DNA of 64,000 bases from Micrasema longulum (lineage: Eukaryota > Arthropoda > Insecta > Trichoptera > Brachycentridae): positions 62,001 to 126,000 of the forward strand of contig JAGVSM010001168.1 in the NCBI GenBank assembly GCA_022494885.1, in the 5' to 3' direction. Both the position numbers and the translations under genes were made by a program. The notes beneath the pieces are model-generated. The model had not been told where the DNA came from. It ran no database searches and saw only the letters and a program-made list of their open reading frames with translations. Shown here in pieces: positions 17,421-29,834 of this stretch (the first letter of the stretch is position 1; the number at the start of each line of letters is the position of its first letter).

Positions 17421-17859
17421 AACATACTTTCTCAATGTACCTCGTGTATTATAAAATCTTTAATTATTCATCATAAACAAACAACCATTTTAGAAATTAA
17501 AAATTTAATTTTCAAATTATGATTTAAACACATTTGACTTGTTTTAAAAAAATGTTCGCACTTTGTTTGATAAGTCGTTATATTCAGTTCGGTTCATTTG
17601 TTATTTATTAACACATTAAAGACATAAAGTAATATGTGTTATAATTAATAAGATTATGATATATACTTTTAGATACTGCATAATATGACACTACAAATAT
17701 CACTCAGGATTCTTTTTCTCCTTTTGAATAAATCACAATCAAAGTAGCTTAGGTAAACCAACTTAGCTGTTTGAACATCAGTTTTTTGTCGAATCTTTTT
17801 TATAGCGTTGGTTGGCAAACCAACTATATGCGGCCCCATTGAAGCATAGAATTTATTGT

Positions 17860-18240
17860 TATGCCTAAGAATACAATAGTATTAACAATTAATATTAATT
17901 ATTAATTATTAATATTAATACTAAACTAGGTACTACCAGAATACACACTACATAAACACCACATCTTATACACATCACTCCATACACCTCACTCCACGCA
18001 CTACATTTCATACTCACAACAATAAAAACACAATCGCTAGTAAATTCACACAAAGCACAAATTTTTCTTACATCTTGTTGTACTGTTAGATAGTTGTTTC
18101 ATATTTTGTGTTGTGTACGTAATTGGTGCTGTGTTAGGTTTATTTTTTGTTCGTAATATTGTCTAGATTTATATTAACATAGCACTGTGTGCACAACATT
18201 AAATTTAAACAAATAAACAAAATAAATAAACAAGACTCGG
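17860..18240 (+). mobile_element. LINE 3' UTR (family E)
   Basis: The stretch TTGTGTTGTGTACGTAATTGG, GTGCTGTGTTAGG and GCACTGTGTGCACAACA recurs at 62955-63620 after a LINE C-terminus. Upstream there is a C/A-rich part. Only the tail is present. Confidence 0.65.
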
Positions 18241-18266
18241 TTCTTACCTATAAGTTTCTTTTTTTT

Positions 18267-18428
18267 TGCACCACAACAGGCCAGGAGGCCCAATTACAGT
18301 GGTGAATAACATAACAGAACACCCGGCTTGAGAAAATCACATTTTTAATTTTTGTGTTCACTGGGAATCGAACCCGGAACCTTCCGTGCGTGAGTCAAGT
18401 GTCTTGACCGCTACACCACGGAGGCCGC
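18267..18428 (-). mobile_element. tRNA-derived SINE (family 1), best copy
   Basis: Minus strand: GCGGCCTCCGTGGTGTAGCGG (A box), AAGGTTCCGGGTTCGATTCC (B box). The unique body ends GGGCCTCCTGGCCTGTTGTGG-TGCA followed by an A run. The promoter boxes are intact, so this copy best shows the family. Confidence 0.88.
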
Positions 18429-19343
18429 TTTTTTTACTGTAGTCCGTCATCTATATATAAAAGGCAATGTTCGCATGTGTGTCCTCGGTGGACTGAATAA
18501 CTACTGGACCGATTTACGAGCGGTTTTTAGCGAAATGTAGGTCTTTGCTACTAGCGTATTTATAGCTTCCTAAAATTATAAGGTAGAAAAAAAGTAAGAG
18601 CGTAAATGTTTTTTTATCCATCACGAGAGTTACATTCGACGAGAATGACGAAAAAATGGAGAAATGTTATTTTTAAGTGCATAAAAAAAGTTTGCTTTTC
18701 TATGTTTACAAACTTCATTAGTTTTTTATGGATCGCAATCGGATTATTTCCTCAAATTTCTTATAATTTCTATCTATTTATTAATTTTTACAGTTTTTTT
18801 TTTGTAATATTTAAATAATATCAACTGAAATTTGATACATTTTTGAAAATCACATTCTTGAATACAGGGAACCCTTGTTGGTGAGAAGAGCAGAGTTTGA
18901 CATTTTCAAAAATAATTGAAAAATATTTATTTTATGTTTTGGAATTTAAATATTAACAAGTACTTTGGTACCTAATTAAATTCAATTTTATTTAAAGCAA
19001 TTAAAAAGTATTACGAAATGGAAAAAAATATTTATGAAGAAAAAAACATATCAAAATTTAAAATAATGGTCAAGACATATGTGATAAACAATTTATAAAT
19101 TAAATATATTTGCAATGTTATTATTAGAACACACATAACAATATGTATGATATGTGTGCCCTACTTTAACCCTTAGACTGCTAAACAACGATATATCGTT
19201 GTTGTTAATCCCTATCATAAAGTTCTAACTAGACTGATGCTGACGTCATAATCCCCAAAAGGGTAAATGAATTCGGGAACTGCTTGTTGCACTTAACCGT
19301 CAGTGGTATAAAACATTTTCAAAACATACAAATTACTTATTCG

Positions 19344-19394
19344 ACGGGTTATTATTCAGTTTCGTACATAGGTACGAAACTGATAATAACCCGT
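19344..19394. repeat. Near-perfect 23-bp stem-loop
   Basis: The arms ACGGGTTATTATTCAGTTTC-GTAC and GTACGAAACTGATAATAACC-CGT pair completely apart from one bulged T, around the four-base loop ATAG. It lies inside the Helitron. Confidence 0.8.
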
Positions 19395-19430
19395 ATAAAA
19401 ACCCGCTGAAATAGTTCAGCCCTACGGAAA

Positions 19431-19590
19431 ATTTAATACAAAAAATGTTTTCTTACGCGCGGTAAAAATTCGAACATTAAATTGTACAGCAAAGTTTCTT
19501 GAAAATTAATAAAAAATAATATAAAATATTTTAATAAAAACGAACTACTTTGAACGACGTCACTTGTTCATATGAATCATCCAAGATATA
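19431..19590 (+). repeat. Dispersed repeat R1, copy 1
   Basis: Matches 59788-59945 in the same orientation (CGCGCGGTAAAAATT, CATTAAATT, AGTTTCTTGAAAAT, AAAACGAACTAC, GACGTCACT, ATATGAATCA). It is non-coding and of unknown type. Confidence 0.65.
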
Positions 19591-20249
19591 TTTTACTCAA
19601 ATTTTGTTTAGCATGCATTGATGGAAGTGGTAGGTTTGATAATAAGGGCACTTTGCCCCACAATCAACAAAAAAACCATCATAATACTGTCGTTTCAATA
19701 ATAACTATTAAAACAATGCGCCTTGAGATTGCTGTGCGAGATCATTTTTGTTTGTTTTTATTTTCGATTAAGAAAGGGTTTACAACCACTGTACGAGAAT
19801 GTGTTGCGGGCGGCACGAGTTGTCTATCTTGCTCACTCCACTGGGCTTGAATTAGATATTTATGAAATGGAAGATTTTTCTTGGAATTGCTATTAATTTT
19901 TAAAACAGTAGTGTGTTTGGAAAACAACGTATTCGATGAAATATTTTTAAAATGTATTAATAATAAGATTTCTGATTAGATTCTTGAAAAACTGCGTAGC
20001 AGCGTAAGGGTTAAGATTTAAATAAATAAATATCGCACTTTTAAAAATGTTTTGCTTTGCGCAACAGCAAATCACACAATGACGAAACGAAAAGATTGAA
20101 ATGTCGAATTCAATGTCAAATGTCACTTAGTATATAGTTTATCGAAAATACGAATATCAATTTCAAAAAAACGTTTGGTGAACCAGCTAATAGCAGGCAA
20201 GCCAACGTTTGGGCAGGACAACGTCTGTCAGATCCGCTAGTAATATTAT

Positions 20250-20920
20250 ATATTATGACCGCATTTGTAGATTTTATGAAATATTAATGAAACTTACTGT
20301 TTAGGTACCTAACCAAAATGTTATTTCCTTATATTTTTTATATCTTTGATTTTAAGAAATGGCAGTTTTGAACTCGCGTAAATCTCACGAGCCATGGCGG
20401 GTTCATGAGCTACCTACGCTATTTCAATCTTGCATGCATGCTGTCGCTGATTTTCTTCTTGAATTTATTTATTTATTTGAGTTGAAAATATTAGTCGCAT
20501 CGGCTCCAATAAAGCAATTAAATAAATTTCGAATTCTGTTTATGCAAGCATTTTTTTCCGCAGTGTCTGCGCGGTAATATAATTTGGTGCGACAAGCAGA
20601 GATTATGCGAGGGTATTAGAAGGAAACTTGGAAATCTCCACCAAAAACGAAAAATTAGTTATTGATGCCAAAATAAACTGGTCATAAAAACCTACCTACC
20701 TACCTACCATGCGCGATTCGTTGGTTCCCCTACATTTTGGCAAATAATGTTTATAAAATAGCATATTTAATAAATTAATTATCAGTCGTAAATTAATTAT
20801 CAGTCATAATACCTAACATTATTATTACTGTAAACAAATTATGTAATAATAATTTGATTAATAATCGCGATAAATTGTGAAGAAATTTCACTATCGCCTT
20901 AAAAAAATATGTTTATTTAT
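20250..20920. other. Unassigned sequence with a less AT-rich patch at 20345-20580
   Basis: The plus strand stays open for 72 codons from 20359 (MAVLNSRKSHEPWRVHELP), but no homology is recognised and no splice sites frame it convincingly. It could be conserved non-coding DNA or a repeat end. Confidence 0.3.
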
Positions 20921-20924
20921 TTAT

Positions 20925-22560
20925 TTATTTATTAACGGACATTGTCCATGTATACAATTTATAAGGTTTAAATGTAAATATTTTTTTTTTAAATATATTT
21001 GGACCCCTGTATTTAGTAGCCTTACGTGTCATGTACAAGGCTAAGTACTCGGAAAAAAAAAAGTTTTTGTTTGTCTTGGAAATGAGATGTTCGATCACTG
21101 ATTTTGGTTTATTACCTTTATGAGTCCAATCACCATTGTTGCAAAGTTCAAGAACAATGGCGCGTGATAACTACTTTTTACTACAGTGTGGATATCTGTT
21201 AAGGATATTCCATCTTTCCTGCATTCTGCTTCAAGATTATGGCGTTGCAATCTGAAAAATGGGCACTGAAATAACAGATGTTCTATACTCTGTGAAGAAA
21301 TATCATCGCATGGACAATAGTCATCATTCCTTAATTTAAACCTATATAGGTAACTTCTCATAGCTCCGTGTCCGGTAAAAATTTGGGTCGTTTCGAAAGT
21401 ACTTTGGTGATGATGACGGAAGTTTGCTGCATCAGCCAGCGTTGGGAAAACATTTTAGTGATTTTACCTGCAGAAGAAGCGCGGTAATGATCCTCCCAAC
21501 GCTGCTGCGTATTTTGTTTTATACAGCGTTTAGCAAAGCTAAGGGGAAATTCTGAGAAGAAAGGTTTAAATATTACAATAAAAGAATAGTTTAAAACATT
21601 TTTGAAAATAGAAAGAAGCATTGACAAACATAAGGGACATCGAGACAAGATCTGGACTATTTATTTAGTGCTCGTTTAAATCGTTGTATACTTAAACCAA
21701 AAAAGTCCAGATCTTGTCTTGAGTTAACAATACAACAAAGGCGGGTCATTGGAGAATTTAGGCCATAGTTTGTTATATGCTGATCGATGAACGGTACTTC
21801 ATTGTTTCTCAATCTACGAGTCGGAATATTGAATTTTACTGGTCCCAGTAATGATGGAACATCGATTATACCATTTAGTAAGCCGAACATATATATGGAG
21901 TCAATATTAGTTCTACGTTTTTGTAGACTAGAAATATTTAACATTGACTCTATTTCAGCATAAGAATAATTATCTCTCTTTAGTCCGAGCATCCACGCTA
22001 TTTTTCGAAGCAAGCGATGTTGGACTGATTCAATGTGATTTATGCGATTGACATAGAATGGAGACCAGACCACGGAGGCATATTCTAGAAGAGGGCGAAC
22101 AGTTGAGCAATAAAGAGTTTTGATTGTACGGACATGAGTAAAATCAGAGGATATTCTGTTAATTTACTGTATTATCTATATACTCGTTGTATGTCAGTTT
22201 GTAGTCCAAAACAACTCCTAAATCTCTGATGGACTTGACTACATCAATTTTGGAGTTTTCTAATAGGTACTCGAAGGAAATTGGTTGTTTTGTTCTATGA
22301 AATGACATTATTTTGCATTTTTTAATATTTAGTTCTAATTTATTGACTTTACACCATCGGTTAAAAGAGTTAATGTCTGATTGAAGAAGAAAGCAGTCTT
22401 GTAAAGTTTGAATTATTTTGAGAATTTTGTTGTCGTCCGCGAAGAGCCAAAAACGAGAGTAAGAGAATGATTTAGCAACATCATTAATAAACAAATTGAA
22501 AAGCAAGGGGTGCCAAATGAGCACCCTGAGGTACACCCGATGTAACATCAATACTGGTTG
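20925..22560 (-). mobile_element. LINE (family C, jockey-like) with broken RT and RNase H-region C-terminus
   Basis: Minus strand, 5' to 3'. A reverse-transcriptase piece at 22159-22551 has PLLFNLFINDVAKSFS and FADD, the YxDD box with Phe-Ala. It is followed by RDLGVVLDYKLTYNEY, by VWSPFYVNRINHIESVQHRLL at 21657-22073, and then by another frame at 21095-21361 with CPCDDISSQSIEHLLFQCP, the Cys-His C-terminal signature. The 3' terminus is at about 20925-20940 (ACGGACATTGTCC complement and an AAAT-repeat tail). Several frameshifts show it is dead. The 21.1-21.6 kb part may come from a second element. Confidence 0.85.
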
Positions 22561-22617
22561 ATAAATAGTTATTTATCCGAACATTTTGTGTCCTACCAGT
22601 TAGATACGAAAAGCTAC

Positions 22618-22880
22618 GTAGCCTACGGCACAACCATTTACCAGCGCTGTCAAGCGCGTGCTGATCGGCAAGTACTTGCTAATCGCGATGGAAGCAAATT
22701 TGAAATTCCGTTCCAGCGCCGTACTGAACGCGCAGTCTGGGCGCAGGCTCAGACTTAAATCCTCACTAGGCAACGGAAGCAATCGAAGCAAAACAATACA
22801 TTATTTTCCATGTGATGCAAACGCAATACCGCGCCGCGCCGCACAGCACAGATATGCAATTTTGGTATTTTGGCGCTGGA
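22618..22880. other. GC-rich patch next to a LINE, unassigned
   Basis: Rich in CpG (AGCGCTGTCAAGCGCGTGC, CCGCGCCGCGCCGCAC) in an otherwise AT-rich region, and open on the plus strand at 22658-22885. No known protein was recognised. It may be a regulatory element or a repeat of higher GC content. Confidence 0.3.
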
Positions 22881-22884
22881 CATA

Positions 22885-24360
22885 ATAGATTAATAATTAT
22901 TTTGTGGTACATTGAGTAGGAATACAAAATTAAATCTAGAATTTAATTTAAATATTACATCAATATAATGTTGATTTGTTGTAAGAAAAAAGTTTATAAT
23001 CTACTACATACATTGATTTTTCGGGTTTAAATAATGACCAATTATTTTACGTTGAAAAGCCAAGTTTTTTAACAAGGTAATATTTATTCTGGTTTTACTG
23101 CATTTTATTCAAATAAAATATAATTCCACAAAATACTTCGCGGTTTTTTACTATAGTATATTTAGTGAAGTCGATTAATTTGTTATTACAATTTATTACT
23201 TGATATGTAAAATTATTGTTTTTATTTCTAATCATATGTATAAAGTATTTAGTTTGTCTTTAATTTTTTAAGGGCAGTGTATATTATTATGTACCAATTA
23301 CTTATATATTAATTGCTTCCCTAATCAAAAACCCCACCGCACGTCCCTGCTACCTGCGTAATAGCGTAATTCAAAACCGCCTCTAAATCTTGCAAAAGTA
23401 GATTTCGATTATACTACTTGACACCGCAAACATAGCATTCTCCGTTGAGTTTGTGGAGCGAAATTTCACAATTCTTTTTTCAAAGTTGTTTGCAAATTTC
23501 TCAGTATTCAATGGAGATTTCTAAGTTTGCTCTAATATCATGTGACAAGTACATGAAAATAAATAAATTAGGCAAGTAAATGGCCCACGCTCAGACGCTG
23601 AAGTCTTTGTGGACATTTTCTCCAAATTACGGTATAGCTCAATTTTAAGATGTATTTTTTAAAGTGCATTTTTGTAATGAAAAATTATATGTGGAAAAAT
23701 TAACAAATGAAAAAAATATAAAATTAAGGCAGTCAATGATGCCATGCAAATGTCTCGTCACTTCATTGTAGTTATAAAATTAGTAATATTTTATTTTTTT
23801 ATATTTCTTTTTATTTTATTCGCAATATTTTTGTTTACATTTGGTACATTTTTTATTACATGATATATGTATCACTTTTTTCATGAAAACAAAAAAAAAA
23901 CCCACATTTATTTAATTAATTTAATCCCCAATTTGACAGATGCATGACAGATTTTTGGGAATTTGTTTTTGACAATAATTATTTAATGAAATATATTTTA
24001 ATCTACGACTTTTCAATGTCTTAACTTAACTAATCAGGCGCTTATTTAATATTATTTATTAGTAGTATAAAAATTAGCACTTGGACACAATAAAATCCGA
24101 TCTACCAGGATCGCAGAAACTCGACAGTTAAATTATTTCAGGAATGTTTGGATAAAATTACGCTGGTCTGATTCGTACTGGGAGCGCAGAAAAGAACACA
24201 TCGAGAATATAAGAATATCATCCCCGATGCCAGATTGTTAGTTTTTACAGATATTTTCCAAGGAGAACAAAAAGTAATAAGATTAACCATTTAGCCATTG
24301 AGGCATATTTAGCACGTTTACTTTCAAAATATTTTTTATGTAGATAATCTCGGTCCGCCA
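22885..24360. other. AT-rich sequence, nothing recognised
   Basis: I found no exon, RNA or repeat signal here. Confidence 0.3.
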
Positions 24361-24364
24361 TATC

Positions 24365-24450
24365 CATATGTACTCGTCGCTCGTCGCTCATCATCTCGAG
24401 TTGTAAAGTATATTTATCGAGACCGGACCGCTTTACACGTGCGCGCCACA
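24365..24450. repeat. Direct repeat flanking the inverted-repeat element, left copy
   Basis: CGTCGCTC, TCATCTCGAGTTGTAAAG and CTTTACACGTGCGCGCCAC recur in the same orientation at 26688-26752, just beyond the other end of the inverted-repeat element. Confidence 0.7.
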
Positions 24451-24459
24451 AATATGGAT

Positions 24460-26675
24460 GTGAAATTACGTAATTTTACCAAAAGGCACGGTAAAATACC
24501 GTAATTTACGGTATTTTACGGTAATTTTCTGTCAAAAACGAATATGACGAACTAATTTTTATTTTAGAAGATATATCAAATACGAGTATCTTTGTTTTAG
24601 GACACGCTAGATGACAGTGAAAACCAGGTTGACCCATCGGGTGGTTGTCGAGATTCTATGGGACGTTCAAGGTCATTCGGTGTGTACTTTTTTCACATGT
24701 TTGATAAAATGGATTGTTATGTTTTGAAACTTAACAGGATCGGTGGACATAGGGTCCTTAATAAAACCTTATGTTTGTGACCTTGAACGACCACCGCTCA
24801 TGCAGCGATTTAGATTTTTGAAGTAAGATCGTAAGTTTGTGATCTGGAACTACAGTCACTCGCGTCACCATCCTTAAAAAATGTCGCTTAAAATCAGTTG
24901 CTATGTTATTTTTCCCATTTGGATTTCATATATATGTTACCTTTATTACCATGGGCATATGGGTGCTGGTTGTATTAATTAGTTTTAAGTAGTGTCGATT
25001 TGCTCCCTTTCACATGCCTTCCTTTTCGAATAAAAGTGATAGAGGAGGAGGATCTTTGTGAACACCATATGCTCCAACTAGGTAGCGGACATGGAATGAT
25101 GACGACGATGATGACTTTAGGTTGGTCAATTATCAAATAATTAGTAAAAAGTTAGTGCAAATATCGCTTTCTCCAACAGGAAACAAAATTTCACAGCCGC
25201 GCGTTGCTCTCGACAATCGGTCATCACGTTTTCGGTGAAATGGAAAAAATTGTTTCACTAAAAAAATTCCCACAGACAAACTGATACAGTCACAGCAACA
25301 GAACTTCGCACACTAACTCAAAAGACTTGTCCCTAACGGACACCAGATTGAAAAATTGGGTATTTTCACTCTCCCTTCCCACCACAGTGCGATTCCCGTT
25401 ACTTTTGGGTCCCTTATTTCAAGATTTTGATGACATTTTGTGTCATACAATCGATCCCTTTTACTGTCGCAACCAACTAGTTTCAAAGAAATATATTTAT
25501 ATTATATTTGTTACCTTTATTATCATGTACACATGGGTGCTGGTTATATGAATTAGTCATGAATAGTGTCGATTTGTTCCCTTTTACATGCCATCCTTAT
25601 CAAATAAAAGTGATAGAGGGTATAATGTAGCGAATAGCGAGCTCATTTTTTAATCTATGATTTATGTAATAGTGGCTTTTTAAAACTTTGAGTGCATCTT
25701 ATAAAAAAGTTCCCCCGGTGTTTTTTAAAAATAGTTTTTTTGCTCGGAGTTGCGTGTTCTGATAAAATATTCGAAATTTACAAATTTACAGGTTGTAGAT
25801 ATTACAAATATTTCGAATAATGTACATTATAATATAATTTTATATTACATAGTACTACTTCAGGTTGGCCTATATAACCAGGCATCAAGTTCTTGACGTT
25901 CTAGATATCCCCTGCTAGTTAAGTTGGCAGTTCATGTCACAACAACGAGATGCCAACCGGACTTGTGAGGATGCACAGGAGCTAGCAGCCGACTGAGATA
26001 CCTGGAGGATCTTTGTGGACACCATATGCTCTAACTAGGTAGCGGAAATGGAATGATGATGGTGATGATGATGATGACTTTTGGTAGGTCAACTATCAAA
26101 TAATTAGTAAAAAGTTAGTGCAAATACCGCTTTTCGGGTTTTATTTGATGTTCATACGTGTATCTTGGAAAGTATTGGTCCGAAGAAAAAAAAAATACAA
26201 CGATTTTTCAGTAAATTTTATTTTCTCAGACTTTTACTTTTTTTATAAAATCTATAGCGACGTAATTATAAGCAAAAAAACATGTTTTCAAAATTGCGGT
26301 ATGAGTGGTGGTCGTTCAAGTTCACAAGCTTAAGATTTTATTAAGGGCCCGTTGTTCACCGATCCTGTTAAGTTTAAAAACAGAATAACCTTTTTTATCA
26401 AAAAAAGTTTAAAAAGTAAATACCGAATGACCTTGAACGTCCCATACTTATAATAAATCTCGACAACCACCCGATGGATCTAAACCTGGTTTTCACTATC
26501 ATGTAATGCTTTCTAAAACAAAGCTACTCGTATTTGTTATATCTTCAAAAATTCAAAATAAGTACGGTATATTAGTTTTTTACCGAAAATTACCGTAAAA
26601 TACCGAAAACTACCGTATTTTACCAAAATCTGGTAAAATTCCCATAAAATACCACGGTAATTTTACCGCCTTGCA
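24460..26675. mobile_element. Large inverted-repeat element with ACCGTAAA palindromes
   Basis: The left arm (about 24460-24830) and the right arm (about 26290-26675) are inverse copies. Shared blocks in order: the ACCGTAAAATACCG palindromes, a GATATAACAAATACGAGTA-type stretch, AACCACCCGATGG, GACCTTGAACGTCCCAT, and AACAGGATCGGTG. Between the arms, two segments are repeated directly: 24940-25170 against 25485-25625 plus 25985-26130, with the words AGTGTCGATTTG, ATAAAAGTGATAGAGG, CACCATATGCTC and GGAATGATGA. No transposase was recognised. It may be a foldback DNA transposon that captured LINE tails. Confidence 0.65.
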
Positions 26676-26687
26676 TCTCTACTAGTC

Positions 26688-26752
26688 GTCACTCGTCATC
26701 TCGTGTTGTAAAGTATATTCATCGAGACTTTACCACTTTACACGTGCGCGCC
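26688..26752. repeat. Direct repeat flanking the inverted-repeat element, right copy
   Basis: Partner of 24365-24450. The 65-85-bp length is far too long for an ordinary target-site duplication, so it may be part of the element or a pre-existing tandem repeat. Confidence 0.65.
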
Positions 26753-26999
26753 ACGAACCCAGTGCGTGCTAAATGTCAGCCATTTTTTTGCCCAGCCTGA
26801 TGCGCAAAAATGATCACCCCAACACTCCCATGTAACAAGAATGATAAAGTTACACTGCCACTATATTACCAATTCGGTGTCCTATGCATCACAGAGTGCG
26901 GATAAGGAAATAATGAGCACGATGATGCTATGTTTTTTTATTTACCAGGAAATAATTTATTACTTAAATTTATTTTTACTTATACACTTGTGAACACAT

Positions 27000-27065
27000 T
27001 GTATGTAGGAAGACAGAGTGGTGTGGCGTTTTATCCTCTCTGTCTACCCTAACGTGGAAACGGCG
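27000..27065 (+). mobile_element. LINE family A 3' tip
   Basis: TGGTGTGGCGTTTTATCC, then CTCTGTCTACCCTAACGTGG and CGGCGCGATGG, match the extreme 3' ends of family A LINEs (compare 44760-44820, inverse). Confidence 0.6.
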
Positions 27066-27469
27066 CGATGGTTTATTTTTTGTTGCGAACAAATAAATAA
27101 GTCCCTATTTTACGAAATAAAAGAACAACTGCACACAAGATAAAGAAGGGTCAGTTTCACAGATTTAGCCAAGTGTGTATTATCAAAATTAAAATCATTC
27201 TAATGACTGGAAACAAATTAAATTATAAAAATGGTAATTTTCAAATAATTAAAAAACATTGTTTTGCAATAACTGCACCCACGTTTTTGTTTATTTTAAA
27301 ATATCAACATTTAATAATATCTACGAACACCTACTATTACAAAATAAGGCTTTAACAACTAATTTTGTATATTGTCGTCTTAATTGTTCTTCTAAAGAGT
27401 AGGCAGGGAGGAAAGAACGCCACACCGCTTAATTATATTTTTTTTCACGCATCTTTTATACATTTGAAA

Positions 27470-27552
27470 TTAAAAATCAGTGACAAACTGTTGATTTTGA
27501 ACGTATTCTTTAGCCTTAGAAGCCTTATCCGCATCTGATGGAACACAAAACG
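27470..27552 (-). CDS. Candidate terminal exon of an unrecognised gene
   Basis: On the minus strand ATTTTACAG precedes an 83-nt open stretch reading FCVPSDADKASKAKEYV and ending VTDF-stop at 27470-27472. It is well above local GC content and has a normal hydrophilic composition with one cysteine, unlike random AT-rich frames. The only upstream piece I can pair with it in phase is 28153-28165. I do not recognise the protein. Confidence 0.4.
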
Positions 27553-27601
27553 CTGTAAAATAAAATAAATGCAGCTAAACGCAACCGTTTACTATAAAGT
27601 A

Positions 27602-27725
27602 GGGTGATCAGTCTCACGCTTCAGGTGTTAGTTTAATAATGATAAAAAATTACAGTGTGATACGAATCTTTAAACAGTGGTTTCATATTGACTATCCCAG
27701 TCATTCAAACCGGGACTTCTATCCA
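27602..27725 (-). mobile_element. tRNA-derived SINE (family 2), partial
   Basis: Matches the body of family 2 (GATCAGTCTCACGCTTCAGG on the plus strand, TTTCATATTGACTATCCCAG). The tRNA-like head is decayed. Confidence 0.6.
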
Positions 27726-28152
27726 ATGACGAATGCTCTATATAAGAGATTTTGCACAGCTTACTTACTACTATATTTTATTATCGATGTTTTTTACTAA
27801 TAGTATTATGGAAAAAGAAAAGCACAATCGCCAGCGATTGTATTTTAGTCGAAAATTATAATAAGGAATTAGCCAATTATAGCAACTTTTTTCTTCGTAC
27901 AAAATAGACACTTTTTTTATATCTTGAACATTTAAATATTATTTAAAGACTTTCTTTTTGAAGAAATAGCTATTTTCCCTTTATAGAATAGGGTTAATAA
28001 AACCACAAGTTTTTTCATTAACTTGATTTAATGTAGAACGCGGTATCTTTGACGTATCAAGAAAAAATATACCGGCATTTAAATATTTTTATATTTTGAT
28101 AACTAAGCAGAAAGGGAAATGAAAATATTTTTGTGAAACTAAAAGTACTCAC

Positions 28153-28165
28153 CATACTTTTGCAT
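28153..28165 (-). CDS. Possible short first coding exon (MQKY)
   Basis: On the minus strand ATGCAAAAGTATG is followed by the strong donor GTGAGTAC. It ends in phase 1 and would join to 27470-27552 to give a protein of only 31 residues. A stop lies upstream in frame, so no longer N-terminus exists in this exon. The phase fit is one in three by chance, so this is tentative. Confidence 0.2.
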
Positions 28166-28660
28166 TTTATTTTACTTACTGTTTTTAACTACAGTCGTGC
28201 ATGCAGTCATTTGGAATCTGACAAGACAAAGTCGTGTCAAAAAGAGTGAAGAATATTTTGATAGATTTTATCAGTAAAAGTTTTCACTAAAAATAAGTAT
28301 TTTGTCCTCAGCAGAAGCAGAATGACGATGTTGTATCAAACTTGCCATTTTATATTGCTTGTCGAAACAAGTTAATTTGTCTCTAGAGACAAATTAACGA
28401 ACATTTAGCTAACTGTAGCTTCTCTATAAAAAAATCAACCCTCGCAGTGGCCTCAACCATAATAAACGAACGCGTCAACCACTGCACTACGGGTGGACTT
28501 TTGTGCGGTCGATTTTCTTTTAAAGGATTTTTAAGTAAGAGTAGCCATAGAGTTTTACTGTTTAAGAATCCGATTCTATTTTATATACAGAACTGTATTT
28601 TTTATCCGCCCGGAAACTGACTAATCACACCATCATTATTATATTTCTGCACCTAATAGT

Positions 28661-28888
28661 GTGTAGGGCACTGCATTGGTACACTAATCGGAGCGCATCT
28701 CGATCATTTTTATTACATGAAGGTAAGATGGTCAGTCTAACGTCTCATGTGGCAGTCCAGAGACTTTGAAATATTATTGTGTAAAAACATATTTTAAATC
28801 AGTGTTTCATGTCAACCATGTCGGGAATCGAACCCGAGACCTCTTGCATGTTAGGCAAGCACGCTGACCACTACATAACGAAGCTGAC
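28661..28888 (-). mobile_element. tRNA-derived SINE (family 2)
   Basis: Minus strand: GCTTCGTTATGTAGTGGTCAGC (A box), CTCGGGTTCGATTCCC (B box), GACATGG, then the body down to ACTGCAATGCAGTGCCC-type sequence. Confidence 0.85.
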
Positions 28889-29822
28889 ATTACAATAATA
28901 TCGCTTCATTATTAATCACTCGTAAGAATTTATCAAATCTCAGTTTTGGTCTGGTATAATAAATTGTCTAAAAAACATTACGAATTGCACATTACCAACT
29001 AACTTAAGTCAGTAAGTAATTCAATATTCTTTCTTCATTTACATATTGTTTATTAGAAAACATTTAAGTTTTTTTTTTAAATGAGCGCGAGAGATATAAT
29101 AGTTTGAATTGAAAAACTGGGCCTTATTCGATGAAGTGTGTCACGCATTTTGTTTGTTTACATTAAAAAAAACAGAAAATAAAGTTAACTTTTTTTTTTA
29201 AATTCTAAAATAAAGTAAAAATTTTATTCTTCGACGATCTCTCTTATTTCAAAATTTTCAACTTGAAACTTTTGCTGAAAGGAAAAGTGATCCTTTTATT
29301 AAGTCACTTATACCAGGAGCAAATAAGAAAAGGGGAGGTAAGAGGTAATTTGGCGAACAATAATTTAGAAGTTTCGCAGACATTTCGCAATAGGTGGGTT
29401 TTGCATACTAGGAGAACAGCGAGCATTATGAGTTGTAGATACCAGCACAAAATATTCGCATTAGCAATACGACGATAATGACGACATCGCTACCTATTTT
29501 TAATATTATGTTGTTAAAATAATTGACAAATCATTTAATTACAATAAATATGCTGCAATAATTATTATTTCAAACCATAAATAATAAAGAGGGGAATGTT
29601 TAAAATTTAAAAATATAATAAATTAAATCATAATGTGTTCGTTCCTGTCATGTGTCTGACTTGAGATGTTTTGAGGCCCCAAAACATCATTTATTTTTAA
29701 ATTATTATTATTATTAGGCATTATATTTTTAGCAATATATTCTAGTGTCCGCTGTCCGCCAAATTGAGACTGTGCTGCCACATTATTAATAAATATTAAA
29801 CTCTAGCCGCTAAAATGATATT

Positions 29823-29834
29823 AGGAGAACATAA
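29823..29834 (+). promoter_or_regulatory. AGGAG(A/C)ACATAA motif, site 1
   Basis: Exact match, preceded by GCCGCTAAAATGATATT and followed by TAACAGCACGG. Confidence 0.4.

Larger units (their letters stand above)
18450..20240 (+). mobile_element. Helitron, about 1.8 kb
   Basis: It begins TCTATATATAAAAGG just after an A and ends with the hairpin GGCAGGACAACGTCTGTC followed by CTAG and a T, i.e. insertion between A and T with TC...CTAG termini. The 3' 55 bp match the Helitron at 2756-3311. No Rep/helicase frame was seen, so it is probably non-autonomous. It holds a strong hairpin at 19344-19394 and a segment (19431-19590) repeated at 59788-59945. Confidence 0.72.

Noticed and set aside
18360..18428. 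tRNA gene on the minus strand
   Set aside because: It is the head of SINE family 1, found five times with the same tail.
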